Counted from the first letter of the stretch, positions 43,123 to 52,873 are shown. The stretch: 64,000 nt of DNA from Bacteroides thetaiotaomicron VPI-5482 (GCF_000011065.1 NC_004663.1:1922001-1986000), one strand, 5' to 3'. Notes: generated from the letters alone by a model not told the origin. Numbers and translations are program-made.

Positions 43123-44979
43123 GTGAATAGTAATTTACAGCATATAATAGCACTCATTGCAGCCATATTCATATCGGCGGCTCTCCATGCAACAAACCTG
43201 AACAAAGAACGACTTACCTTACTCCAGCCACTTGTCGAGCATGATCTTTCTTTCAATACAAATATCGATATTACAACGGACAGCATCATCTTATGGGAAA
43301 AGCTCTTAAGCCCCGAACTTGAAAAGCAGCAAGAATATCATATTCTGTTTCCATTGAAAATGATGGCAGTTCAGGCATTAATTACAGAAGGAAATATCAG
43401 TCTGGCAGTCAACAACGCCAACTCAATGTATCAGCAAGCCAAAGCTATAGATTATCCTTTCGGAACGGCACTGGCATTGCGTGCCCTTGCAGACACCTAC
43501 CAAAGTTCGGGAAATCCCCAGTCTGCTATAGAGTCTTATGAGGAATCCTTGAAAATAATGCAAAAAATTCCGGCAAGTATTCCATATCTTAAGACAAGCA
43601 TGTTTCATTTGATCCTGAGCAAACTCAAATACAGGCAAATGACAGATATCGAAAAAGATTTTGCCTATCTGGAGTCTCTTTACCATAAAGAATCAGGTTT
43701 GCCCGATGACTTCTATCTGCCTTGCAGCTATGCCTATTATTATATACAGACAAACAACCTTCCAAAAGCACTGGAGTATCTGAAACAGCTGGACTCCATC
43801 TACGAAAAATATCCGTATCCCTACTATTCTTCAATCAGCAACTATATGTATGCCGGCTATCATATTGAGTCAAAAGAATATGATAAAGCGCTGAAAGAAT
43901 ATGAAGAATTACTCACCATAACAAAGAAAACGGCTTTATTCAGACATGTTCAGTTATTACAGGAACGCGCCAAAGTCCTGGTACTTATGAATCAGAAACA
44001 AGAGGCGTGCAAGATTTATGAGGAGATTAATCATCTCAAAGATTCATTGGACGCCCAAAGTTATCTCAGCCAGATAAACGAACTGCATACCCTGTATCAG
44101 ATAGATAAAAGCGAACTTAATTATATCAACATACAAAAAAATCTCTATTATTGGAGTCTGTCTGTGATCTTAGTGATCGTAGTACTGATCATCATTGCCA
44201 TTTTCCGCATCAAGCGCACCAACAATCGTCTTCTGCAATCACAACAGGAACAGGAAAAAGCCAAGAAACAAGCAGAAAAGTCTATCCACACCAAAAGCCT
44301 TTTTCTCTCCAATATGAGCCATGAGATTCGTACTCCGCTCAATGCTTTATCTGGTTTTTCAGCTATTCTGACAGAAGAATCCATCGACAACGAAACGAAA
44401 CAACAGTGCAACGATATCATCCAGCAGAACTCAGAACTGCTGCTCAAACTGATTAATGATGTAATTGACTTATCCAGCCTTGAAATTGGAAAAATGCAAT
44501 TCAAATTCAACGAGTGTGATATTGTAGCGCTATGCAGAAATGTCATCGACATGGTAGAGAAAATAAAGCAGACTCAAGCGGAAGTACGGTTTTCCACCTC
44601 TCTCAGTTCACTGAAGCTGACCACGGACAGTGCCCGCCTGCAACAAGTACTGATCAATCTGCTTATCAACGCCACAAAGTTTACTGCACAAGGCACTATC
44701 ACCCTGGAACTGGTGAAACAAACGGAAGATACGGCCCTTTTCTCCGTTAGTGATACCGGTTGCGGAATCTCCAAGGAGAACCAGAACAAGATATTCAACC
44801 GCTTCGAAAAGCTCGATGAAAACGCACAAGGCACAGGACTCGGATTATCTATCTGCCAGCTTATCATTGAGCAACTGGGAGGCAAAATATGGATCGACCC
44901 GGACTATGACAAAGGAGCACGTTTTCTGTTCACACACCCGATTCGCCATGCGCAGATAAAAATCCATCAAGCACGATGA
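43123..44979 (+). CDS. TPR-containing sensor histidine kinase
   Basis: The start chosen is GTG at 43123, giving a signal peptide (NLQHIIALIAAIFISAALHA), because an upstream GTG at 43054 lies inside the sulfatase terminator. The 618-residue protein has periplasmic TPR-like repeats (about 60-330), one transmembrane helix (about 345-367), a HisKA domain with the H box FLSNMSHEIRTPLNALSGF (His400) and an ATPase domain with N box INLLINATKFT, VSDTGCGIS and GTGLGLSICQLIIEQLGGKI. It lacks a receiver domain. No response regulator is adjacent. Its stop overlaps the next start (ATGA). Confidence 0.88.
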   Translation: MNSNLQHIIALIAAIFISAALHATNLNKERLTLLQPLVEHDLSFNTNIDITTDSIILWEKLLSPELEKQQEYHILFPLKMMAVQALITEGNISLAVNNANSMYQQAKAIDYPFGTALALRALADTYQSSGNPQSAIESYEESLKIMQKIPASIPYLKTSMFHLILSKLKYRQMTDIEKDFAYLESLYHKESGLPDDFYLPCSYAYYYIQTNNLPKALEYLKQLDSIYEKYPYPYYSSISNYMYAGYHIESKEYDKALKEYEELLTITKKTALFRHVQLLQERAKVLVLMNQKQEACKIYEEINHLKDSLDAQSYLSQINELHTLYQIDKSELNYINIQKNLYYWSLSVILVIVVLIIIAIFRIKRTNNRLLQSQQEQEKAKKQAEKSIHTKSLFLSNMSHEIRTPLNALSGFSAILTEESIDNETKQQCNDIIQQNSELLLKLINDVIDLSSLEIGKMQFKFNECDIVALCRNVIDMVEKIKQTQAEVRFSTSLSSLKLTTDSARLQQVLINLLINATKFTAQGTITLELVKQTEDTALFSVSDTGCGISKENQNKIFNRFEKLDENAQGTGLGLSICQLIIEQLGGKIWIDPDYDKGARFLFTHPIRHAQIKIHQAR

Positions 44980-46943
44980 AACGACTGATATTACTGATCA
45001 TCACCTGCTATGGCCTGCTGTTGGGCTATGCAAACACCGATACTGCCTCAGACAGTCTGCTGCAAATGTTGCAGACACTGCCGCATGATACCACACGCCT
45101 CTCTACACTGAATGCAATCATAAAAATAGAGCAAAACAACTACAAATGTATCCAATATTCGGACACGTTGATGCTAGAGGCATTAAAACTAAAGAATGAT
45201 AAGTACGCCAGTCTGGCCGCCTACTATCATCTTTTGTATTATTACAACCGTTGCGAACAGGACAGTGTAGCCAAATGGATAGTCAAGATGGAACCGCTTG
45301 TACAAAAATCCGGTTTATGGGACTATTTCTTCGACGCCCGACGCTTTCAGATTGACCTATACACCTTTACCGAACAATATGAGCTTGCCATCAGCGAAGC
45401 AAACAAGATGAAACAGAAAGCCCTTGATATCGACAACAACCGTGGAATGGTAGCCGCTTATCAATGCCTGTCCAACGCATACATCGGCAGCCAGCGCTGG
45501 GACGAAGGACTCAAAGCGCTGGAAGAAGCCTACAGGTTGCTTCCAAAGAATGGCAATGCGGTAGTCCGTATCTCCGTCTTGTCACAGCTCATATCCGTTA
45601 CCAAAGAAATGAAAGACAATAACAGGCAACTGAAATACCTGCAAGAACTGGAAAATGTACTCTGCAAATTCATCATTGACAACCCATCTTTAAAAGACGG
45701 ATTTGCCGACGTATTCATTTTCAATGAGATTTTCTACGCGCATTATTATCTGAATACCGATCAGCCCCAACTCGCTTATTCACATATAGAAAAGTCTAAA
45801 AAGTATCTGACTGAAAACACCTATTTCATGTATAAGGTGCTCTACTACGACATCTATGCGAAATACTATCAGAGTATCAAACAATATCAGCAGGCATCAG
45901 CCTACATCGACACGACATTAACTATGCTCAAGAAAGATTTCACCAGCGACTATGCCGAACAATTGCTGAAACAGGCTAAAATATGGGTGGAAGCCGGAGA
46001 TAATAACAGAGCGACAACTCTCTACCAACAGGCACTGGCCATCAAGGACTCGGCTGCCATGGCACTCTCCAACACCCAAATGGAGCAAATCAAAAAAAGC
46101 TATAATCTGGACAAGATAGAACTGGAACAACAAAAGCAGACCAACCAAATACGTCTGATCAGCCTGATCGTAATCAGTGCCATTCTGATCGTATTATTTA
46201 TTTCCCTATTCCGGCTCTCCAAAATACGCAAAGCCCTGAAATATTCCGAGAGCGAAATACGCAAAGCAGCGGAAACGGTACGGGTAACCAACGAAATAAA
46301 AAATCGCTTCCTGTCAAACATGAGTTATAACATCCGGACCCCGCTCAACAACGTGGTAGGTTTCTCGCAACTCATAGCCAGCGAACCGAATATAGATGAA
46401 AAAACAAGAGAAGAATACTCGGCGATCATCCACCAAAGCTCAGAAAGATTAATGAGACTGGTCAATGATGTACTCGACCTGTCTCGTCTAGAAGCCAAAA
46501 TGATGAAGTTCCAGATACAAGACTATGATGCTGTCTCACTTTGCAACGAAGTATGCTACATGGCACGCATGAATAATGAAAAGACAGGCATTCAAGTCCG
46601 CTTCACTCCGGAAGTCGAGTCACTGTCCCTTCGCACAGATACCACCCGATTGGGATACGCTCTGCTCAGTACCCTGACCTATCCGCATGAACATGAAACA
46701 GAGGGACAACAGGAGGAACGGATTATCCGCTTTACATTAAGCCGGAAAGGCGAAATGCTTTATTTCCGCATTCTCAACTCTCCATTGGCGGACGAGGCTT
46801 TCACCTCACAGGAGACCGGCATCAGGCATGAGATCAACCAGTTATTGCTGGCTTACTTCGGAGGAAGCTATCAGGTAAACGCCCGGGGAACGGAAGGCCC
46901 GGAAATTGTTTTCACCTATCCCATTGCTTCAGAATCGGAATAA
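44976..46943 (+). CDS. TPR pseudo-histidine kinase coupled to the upstream kinase
   Basis: The 655-residue product has a signal peptide (1-20, ending LLGYA), periplasmic TPR-like repeats (about 70-380), a transmembrane helix (about 392-413) and a HisKA-like segment FLSNMSYNIRTPLNNVVGFSQL. In it the phosphoacceptor His is Tyr451 and the next Glu is Asn. The ATPase region lacks N, G1 and G2 boxes (no DxGxG, no GTGLGL), ending EGPEIVFTYP. It is therefore not expected to autophosphorylate. The start overlaps the active kinase stop, so it may form heterodimers or act as sensor partner. Confidence 0.85.
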   Translation: MKRLILLIITCYGLLLGYANTDTASDSLLQMLQTLPHDTTRLSTLNAIIKIEQNNYKCIQYSDTLMLEALKLKNDKYASLAAYYHLLYYYNRCEQDSVAKWIVKMEPLVQKSGLWDYFFDARRFQIDLYTFTEQYELAISEANKMKQKALDIDNNRGMVAAYQCLSNAYIGSQRWDEGLKALEEAYRLLPKNGNAVVRISVLSQLISVTKEMKDNNRQLKYLQELENVLCKFIIDNPSLKDGFADVFIFNEIFYAHYYLNTDQPQLAYSHIEKSKKYLTENTYFMYKVLYYDIYAKYYQSIKQYQQASAYIDTTLTMLKKDFTSDYAEQLLKQAKIWVEAGDNNRATTLYQQALAIKDSAAMALSNTQMEQIKKSYNLDKIELEQQKQTNQIRLISLIVISAILIVLFISLFRLSKIRKALKYSESEIRKAAETVRVTNEIKNRFLSNMSYNIRTPLNNVVGFSQLIASEPNIDEKTREEYSAIIHQSSERLMRLVNDVLDLSRLEAKMMKFQIQDYDAVSLCNEVCYMARMNNEKTGIQVRFTPEVESLSLRTDTTRLGYALLSTLTYPHEHETEGQQEERIIRFTLSRKGEMLYFRILNSPLADEAFTSQETGIRHEINQLLLAYFGGSYQVNARGTEGPEIVFTYPIASESE

Positions 46944-46982
46944 AGCGCTATCTTTGCAAACTGTAAACTTAAACGCTTAATT

Positions 46983-48304
46983 ATGTATACCAACAAACAG
47001 ATTTGGAGTGTCAGTTACCCGATACTACTCAGCTTGCTGGCGCAAAATGTCATCAATGTCACCGATACCGCATTCTTAGGGCACGTTAGTGAAGTGGCCC
47101 TGGGAGCTTCGGCTATGGGTGGACTATTTTATATATGTATATTCACCATCGCTTTCGGATTCAGCACAGGATCACAAATTGTCATTGCACGACGCAATGG
47201 AGAAGGACGCTACAGTGATGTAGGTCCCGTAATGATTCAGGGGATTATGTTCCTCCTGTTGATAGCTATATTGATGTTCGGCTTCACCAAAGCGTTCGGA
47301 GGAAATATCATGCGGTTGCTGGTTTCTTCCGAATCCATCTACGAAGGCACTATGGAGTTTCTGGACTGGCGTATTTACGGGTTCTTCTTCTCGTTTGTCA
47401 ATGTCATGTTCCGTGCCCTGTACATCGGCATCACACGTACCAAGGTCTTGACCATCAATGCTGTTGTCATGGCATTAACCAACGTCATATGGACTATGCA
47501 CTGATTTTCGGTAAATTCGGTCTGCCGGAAATGGGAATCAAGGGAGCTGCCATCGCTTCTGTACTGGCGGAAGCCTCTTCCATTCTCTTCTTCCTGATCT
47601 ATACATATATCAGTGTTGATTTGAAAAAGTATGGTCTGAATCGTCTGCGCTCGTTCGATCCGGCATTGCTGATGCGTATTCTCAGCATTTCTTGCTTCAC
47701 GATGCTTCAATATTTCTTATCGATGGCGACCTGGTTCGTGTTCTTTGTTGCCGTAGAACGGTTGGGACAACGGGAACTGGCCATTGCCAACATTGTCCGT
47801 AGTATCTACGTCGTACTGCTGATTCCGGTGAATGCACTGGCAACAACGACCAACAGCCTTGTCAGCAATGCCATCGGCGCAGGAGGTATCCAATACGTCA
47901 TGCCGCTTATCAATAAAATAGCCCGATTCTCGTTCTTCATCATGCTGGGACTGGTGGGATTGTCGGTTTTGTTTCCTCAGTTCCTCCTCTCCGTATATAC
48001 CAGCGAAGCAGCGTTAATCACCGAGTCCGTGCCTTCGGTATACGTTATCTGCTGCGCCATGCTCATTGCATCAGTAGCCAATGTCGTATTCAACGGCATC
48101 TCCGGAACAGGAAATACGCAGGCAGCCCTGTTGCTCGAAACCATCACGATTGCCATTTACGGTTCCTACATCGTTTTCGTCGGAATGTGGCTCAAAGCAC
48201 CGATTGAAATCTGCTTTACGATTGAGATTCTGTACTATACCTTGCTGTTGATAACAAGCTATATTTACCTCAAAAAAGCAAAATGGCAGAATAAAAAGAT
48301 ATAA
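46983..48304 (+). pseudogene. MATE-family efflux transporter, frameshifted
   Basis: Two overlapping frames encode one MATE protein. Residues 1-172 (MYTNKQIWSVSYPILLSLLA, NVTDTAFLGHVSEVALG, GFSTGSQIVIARRNGEG) end at 47504 just after ALTNVIW. The rest (DYALIFGKFGLPEMGIKGAA, then eight hydrophobic segments) starts in the +1-shifted frame at 47489. Restoring one base (ATATGGAC to ATATTGGAC near 47490) gives the expected ALTNVILDYALIFG junction and an about 440-residue pump. It is a recent one-base deletion or a sequencing error. Its promoter TTG..TATCTTTG is at 46924-46956. Confidence 0.85.
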
Positions 48305-48362
48305 ATACAAGAGATTTTTGTACATTTGCAGGCTCAAATAATTAATTCGTAATTAAACAACT

Positions 48363-49685
48363 ATGTTCGATAATTTAAGTGAAAGACTAGAACGGTCATT
48401 CAAGATTCTGAAAGGTGAAGGCAAAATCACCGAAATTAACGTGGCGGAGACGCTGAAAGATGTACGTAAGGCATTGCTTGATGCCGACGTTAACTACAAG
48501 GTTGCAAAAACTTTCACTGACACGGTGAAGGAAAAAGCCATCGGTCAGAATGTACTTACGGCTGTGAAGCCAAGCCAGTTGATGGTGAAGATTGTGCACG
48601 ACGAACTAACCCAGTTGATGGGTGGCGAGACGGTAGAAATCAACCTCGAATCCCGTCCGGCAGTAATCTTGATGTCAGGTCTGCAAGGTTCGGGTAAGAC
48701 TACTTTCTCCGGTAAGTTGGCACGCATGCTGAAAACGAAGAAGAATCGCAAACCATTATTGGTAGCCTGTGACGTTTACCGTCCGGCAGCTATCGAACAG
48801 TTGCGTGTACTGGCAGAACAAATTGAAGTGCCGATGTACTCAGAACTGGACAGCAAAAATCCGGTAGAGATTGCACAACACGCCATTCAGGAAGCCAAAG
48901 CCAAAGGATATGACCTCGTAATCGTCGATACAGCCGGACGTCTGGCCGTAGACGAACAGATGATGAACGAGATCACCGCTATCAAAGAAGCGATCAATCC
49001 GGACGAAATTCTGTTCGTGGTAGACTCCATGACAGGACAGGATGCCGTCAATACAGCCAAAGAATTTAACGAACGTCTGGACTTCAACGGTGTGGTACTG
49101 ACCAAATTGGATGGTGACACCCGTGGTGGTGCGGCTCTTTCTATCCGTTCGGTAGTCAACAAACCGATTAAGTTTGTGGGTACAGGTGAAAAGCTGGATG
49201 CTATCGACCAGTTCCACCCGGCACGTATGGCAGACCGTATCCTCGGCATGGGTGACATCGTTTCGCTGGTAGAACGTGCTCAGGAACAGTATGACGAAGA
49301 AGAAGCCAAACGTCTGCAAAAGAAGATTGCCAAGAATCAGTTCGACTTCAACGACTTCCTCAGCCAGATTGCCCAGATCAAGAAGATGGGTAATCTGAAA
49401 GAACTTGCATCCATGATCCCGGGCGTAGGCAAAGCTATCAAAGATATCGATATCGATGACAATGCTTTCAAAAGCATCGAAGCTATCATCTATTCCATGA
49501 CTCCGGCAGAACGTTCCAATCCGGAAATATTGAACGGCTCACGCCGTACACGTATCGCTAAAGGTAGCGGAACAACGATTCAGGAAGTAAACCGTTTGCT
49601 GAAACAGTTCGACCAGACCCGCAAAATGATGAAGATGGTAACCAGCAGCAAAATGGGCAAGATGATGCCGAAAATGAAAAAATAA
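48363..49685 (+). CDS. ffh: Signal recognition particle protein Ffh
   Basis: The 440-residue GTPase binds SRP RNA and signal sequences to deliver nascent membrane proteins. NG domain marks are GLQGSGKTTFSGKLAR, DVYRPAAIEQL, VDTAGRLAVDE, LTKLDGDTRGGAALS and FVGTGEKLDAIDQFHP. The M domain ends with repeated Met (RKMMKMVTSSKMGKMMPKMKK). Length and order are canonical. Confidence 0.97.
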   Translation: MFDNLSERLERSFKILKGEGKITEINVAETLKDVRKALLDADVNYKVAKTFTDTVKEKAIGQNVLTAVKPSQLMVKIVHDELTQLMGGETVEINLESRPAVILMSGLQGSGKTTFSGKLARMLKTKKNRKPLLVACDVYRPAAIEQLRVLAEQIEVPMYSELDSKNPVEIAQHAIQEAKAKGYDLVIVDTAGRLAVDEQMMNEITAIKEAINPDEILFVVDSMTGQDAVNTAKEFNERLDFNGVVLTKLDGDTRGGAALSIRSVVNKPIKFVGTGEKLDAIDQFHPARMADRILGMGDIVSLVERAQEQYDEEEAKRLQKKIAKNQFDFNDFLSQIAQIKKMGNLKELASMIPGVGKAIKDIDIDDNAFKSIEAIIYSMTPAERSNPEILNGSRRTRIAKGSGTTIQEVNRLLKQFDQTRKMMKMVTSSKMGKMMPKMKK

Positions 49686-49762
49686 AAAGAATTTTATTCT
49701 GTTTCAGATAGAAGGAGGTGTGTCAAAAGTCAAAAGTAACTAAACTCCCCTCCTTCAGGAAG

Positions 49763-51220
49763 CTACCCTTTATACACAAGTCTTAGCTGATTAACTCATA
49801 CAGTTCAAACTGTGTATTAAATCTATCCAGTCCATTCTTAAAGGTTATATATCCTGGAATGGACTGGCTCTTGTATGCACTCCATGCTCCTAACCTTGCA
49901 ATAATCCATGCTGCCCATGCCATTGATTCTTTTTTATATGGATTTTGCTGTATTTTTGTATTTCCCTCACTCTTTTTTCCTACTATATGTAATAATGCTA
50001 TTTCTTTGCTTGTAAAGTAGATTTCTGAAGAGAGTTTTTCATCTTCTTTATCAAAAGAAAGTTTGAGTACCATCACCTGCAGGGCTGCCTGCAAGGAAAT
50101 TAAGATTAGTTTTTGTAATGCCGAAACTGTTTCCAACTGTGCGTCCTCAATCATGAATCCCTTTCTTTTGAGCACTCTGAACAACTCTTCAATCAGCCAT
50201 CTACAACGATACCAACCGATACATTCAATTGCTTGTTCTACAGTCTCCACCACATGTGTAGTTAGCAGTCTCCATTCAATAGGGCTCTCATTTACCGGTG
50301 TACTGGAAGATTTTTCTTTAACATGTATGCAATAAAGACTAACAGGGGGACTGCCCTTTGCCGGACCGTTAACAGGAGCGCACAAGGTGACTCTTTCAAA
50401 GCGAAGTTCCATGCACGCTACCCGTTTCTTACGTCCGCTTCCCGGGAGCACTTCAAAGCTATACTCTGCCCGTAGAACAGCCTGCTCCATTAATGTATTC
50501 AGATGGACAGAACAGTCTGGATCATCCAACCGGCAATTCCTTTCATGAACAGAACGTATCAGCAAGTGAACATTATCAGTAGGGATACGGCTGAAAAGCT
50601 CGAAAATGTCCGCTTCACGGTCACCGATGATCGTTTTAACTGCATCCCGGGGCATTTGCTCACTGGCAGCCATTCCACTTTCTATCCAACGATATGACTC
50701 TTTTTCTTCTATAGGCTGATATCTGTAATTACGTTCTTCACGACTTAAAGCAGCCGGTGAGCGATTCCACTGCTTAACCGAAGAAAAGCCTATAGGAATA
50801 TGACTGGAGGCATCCACTACCAAGACAGGATGCAAAAAAGTACCACATTGCTTTTGACCGACAATGCCGGGACTGGCTGTTTTTTTCTTCATTCGCTCAA
50901 CATGAGCCTCATAGTTTATCTCCGAGGTATCTTGAATACACAGTAAATGCTGACGACCGGAAGCATTCTTACAGCAAGTGTGTATCAGACCTGATAAGAT
51001 AGCATCAGAGCTGACTGAGGAATTGTTCAAAAATCTATAAGCACCCATCTTTTCTTTATGTTCCTTACTAAATTGATTCACTATAGCACTTTGATGGACA
51101 ACCATCTGAGAGCAAATTAAGTTTAAACGCCGCAAAAGCCGAGGATCACGAATTTGATCTGTCTCTAATAACATCAAGCAAAGATAAAAAAAATAATATA
51201 TACTTGTGTATAAAGGGTAG
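49763..51220. mobile_element. IS4-family insertion sequence, 1458 bp, intact
   Basis: Perfect 19-bp terminal inverted repeats CTACCCTTTATACACAAGT (49763-49781 and 51202-51220) enclose one transposase gene on the minus strand. A 10-bp target duplication CTTCAGGAAG flanks it (49753-49762 and 51221-51230). The target lies at the centre of a palindromic MITE-like element. Intact ends, duplication and open frame indicate a recent insertion. Confidence 0.92.
49783..51177 (-). CDS. IS4-family (Tn5-like) DDE transposase
   Basis: The 464-residue protein has a Tn5-type N-terminal DNA-binding region (KEKMGAYRFLNNSSVSSDAILSG), the first catalytic Asp in CIQDTSEINYE, the second in KTIIGDREADIFELF, and the YREK-type motif YRCRWLIEELFRVLKRKGF with the catalytic Glu. 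It is full length inside intact inverted repeats and so is potentially active. Confidence 0.95.
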   Translation of the reverse strand: MMLLETDQIRDPRLLRRLNLICSQMVVHQSAIVNQFSKEHKEKMGAYRFLNNSSVSSDAILSGLIHTCCKNASGRQHLLCIQDTSEINYEAHVERMKKKTASPGIVGQKQCGTFLHPVLVVDASSHIPIGFSSVKQWNRSPAALSREERNYRYQPIEEKESYRWIESGMAASEQMPRDAVKTIIGDREADIFELFSRIPTDNVHLLIRSVHERNCRLDDPDCSVHLNTLMEQAVLRAEYSFEVLPGSGRKKRVACMELRFERVTLCAPVNGPAKGSPPVSLYCIHVKEKSSSTPVNESPIEWRLLTTHVVETVEQAIECIGWYRCRWLIEELFRVLKRKGFMIEDAQLETVSALQKLILISLQAALQVMVLKLSFDKEDEKLSSEIYFTSKEIALLHIVGKKSEGNTKIQQNPYKKESMAWAAWIIARLGAWSAYKSQSIPGYITFKNGLDRFNTQFELYELIS

Positions 51221-51419
51221 CTTCAGGAAGGAGGGGTGGCTGAAAGCCGGGGTGGTAGGTATATTTCATAGCTGAATATCAACAGCTTACGTATTTACCT
51301 ACCACCTCCCCCTACGGGTACTCCTCCTTCCTGAAGGAGGAGAGTTTAGTTGCTTTTGACACATTTACATTTGCAGTATTAAATATCACAACAAAATATA
51401 AGTGTATATTTGAAAAGTA

Positions 51420-51556
51420 GAGTTGCAGTGAACTAACTTTGACACTAGTCTTAAATGACTATAGGCTGAATCAGACTGCAACTCTCTTAATAGGAGAACC
51501 TAGCCAGTTAGAATTGTAGGCTCACGACCTAATAAATGTATTAGCTGTTTCTCCTT
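51420..51556 (+). ncRNA. Candidate bridge RNA of the IS110-family element
   Basis: A perfect 11-bp stem AGAGTTGCAGT (51420-51430) with ACTGCAACTCT (51476-51486) encloses a 45-nt loop. A second stem AGGAGAA (51493-51499) with TTCTCCT (51550-51556) encloses smaller helices (AGCC/GGCT, TAATA/TATTA). Two successive stem-loops with large internal loops just upstream of an IS110 transposase match the bridge RNA layout described for IS621-type elements, whose loops pair with target and donor DNA. Loop-to-DNA matches could not be assigned without element ends. Confidence 0.5.
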
Positions 51557-51583
51557 CATGTTTAATACTGTAAATACAAAGTT

Positions 51584-52579
51584 ATGAATTATTCTCATTT
51601 TGTAGGTCTTGATGTAGGAAAAAAAACTTTCGATGCATCATTAATGTCCGCAGACGAAAAAGAGTTGTCTCACAAGTCTTTTGATAACACTCCAACTGGG
51701 ATCCAATCTTTATTGGATTGGATAGCTGGTTATCATCTCTCTTTATCCAAACTCTTGTTCTGTGCTGAAAACATGGGAAGTTATGTCACAGAGTTATCTG
51801 TTTCCAGTGTCTCCATGGGATTTTCCCTGGCTTTGGTTTGCCCGTTGACCATCAAGAAGTCCATAGGCTTGCAACGAGGCAAAAATGACCGCATTGACGC
51901 CAAAAGAATAGCGAACTATGCGGTATTACACTATCGAAAACTGGAGTTATACAAATTGCCTGACAAAGACTTGGTGAGACTGCGGGGATGGATTATTATA
52001 CGTGACAATTTGGTCAAGCAAAAAGTATCAAGCATAAAGTTATTGGAAACATTCTCCTGGATGGCTAAGTTGGCTGATGTGACAGAATCCATTTCTTTTT
52101 TGGAAGAGCAGCTCAAGTCGATAAAAGAAAGAATCCTGGAGGTGGAAGAGGATATGGAGCAACTAATAGCCGCCAGTACATCGCTTTACACAAACTACTT
52201 GCTATTAAGAAGTATAAAAGGAATAGGAATTATCAATGCCATTGTATTACTGTGTGTTACTGACAATTTTCAAAGATTTGACAACCCGAGGAAATTTGCC
52301 TGCTATTGTGGGGTCGCCCCATTTGAACATACTTCAGGTATTTCCATACGGGGAAAAACGCAGACTTCTTCATTGGCTAACAAAGAAGTAAAAGTATACC
52401 TTACCCGGGCAGCTATTACTGCCATCTCTTGGGATCCGCAGATGAAAGCATACTATAAAAGGAAAATAGCAGAGGGGAAACATAAAGCATCTGTAATCAA
52501 TGCTGTAAGAGCCAAAATCATAGCAAGGTCTTTTGCTGTGATACGAAGGCAGACTCCATTTGTAACATTAGCCGTATAA
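51584..52579 (+). CDS. IS110-family transposase (DEDD recombinase)
   Basis: The 331-residue protein has the N-terminal RuvC-like domain with FVGLDVGKKTFDAS (first Asp), LLFCAENMGSYV (Glu) and RGKNDRIDAKRIANYA (two Asp), and the C-terminal Tnp_20 domain (LRSIKGIGIINAIVLLC; FACYCGVAPFEHTSGISIRGKT with the conserved Ser). This is a complete IS110 recombinase, expected to work with the adjacent structured RNA. Confidence 0.93.
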   Translation: MNYSHFVGLDVGKKTFDASLMSADEKELSHKSFDNTPTGIQSLLDWIAGYHLSLSKLLFCAENMGSYVTELSVSSVSMGFSLALVCPLTIKKSIGLQRGKNDRIDAKRIANYAVLHYRKLELYKLPDKDLVRLRGWIIIRDNLVKQKVSSIKLLETFSWMAKLADVTESISFLEEQLKSIKERILEVEEDMEQLIAASTSLYTNYLLLRSIKGIGIINAIVLLCVTDNFQRFDNPRKFACYCGVAPFEHTSGISIRGKTQTSSLANKEVKVYLTRAAITAISWDPQMKAYYKRKIAEGKHKASVINAVRAKIIARSFAVIRRQTPFVTLAV

Positions 52580-52662
52580 TAAAAAGGTCCTTAACTTCGA
52601 AAATATCTTAGGTTTAGGAAGTAGCTATACACTTCTGAAGAGTAGGTATGTCTATATACAAA

Positions 52663-52702
52663 CTTACCCAAGGATACGTTAATGTTCGTAAACTTGGGTA
52701 AG
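52663..52702 (+). terminator. IS110 transposase terminator
   Basis: A 10-bp perfect stem CTTACCCAAG (52663-52672) with CTTGGGTAAG (52693-52702) is followed by ATTTTATAG, 84 bp past the transposase stop. Confidence 0.65.
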
Positions 52703-52873
52703 ATTTTATAGATATTGTTTGGAGAGGACTTAGAATTCACCTTCTTTATTTTTGGTATTACAGATTTCACTTTCCTATATCAATCAGCTTTTTATCAGAC
52801 AGCTTCAATTTTATAAATCTCCACTTTCCACTACCTCTTGTATCGACTACTCCCGCTATGGTAAGTCCAATAT

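Larger units (their letters stand above)
49719..51364. repeat. Palindromic MITE-like element (about 178 bp) split by an IS
   Basis: The left end TGTGTCAAAAGTCAAAAG plus TAACTAAACTC and CTCCTTCAGGAAGG reappear inverted at the right end (TGTGTCAAAAG plus CAACTAAACTC, bases 51364 down). Removing the IS and one target duplication leaves about 178 bp with inner arms CTACCACC..GGTGGTAGG (about 51257 and 51300), so the element folds back on itself. It has no coding capacity. Such end-to-end palindromes behave as non-autonomous mobile or REP-like elements in Bacteroides (inference). Confidence 0.75.
51372..52702 (+). mobile_element. IS110-family element (ends approximate)
   Basis: The element holds a structured non-coding 5' region (51372-51583), one transposase gene and a hairpin terminator (52663-52702). 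IS110 elements have no terminal inverted repeats, so exact ends cannot be read here. An inverted pair CAGTATTAAA (51375-51384) with TTTAATACTG (51562-51571) brackets the 5' region. It directly abuts the MITE-like element on the left. Confidence 0.6.

Noticed and set aside
47480..47500. Programmed ribosomal frameshift in the MATE gene
   Set aside because: No slippery heptamer or downstream hairpin is seen at the junction; a simple base deletion explains it better.
47489..48304. Separate second MATE-like gene
   Set aside because: It lacks the first third of the fold and joins perfectly to the preceding frame if one base is restored, so both are parts of one broken gene.
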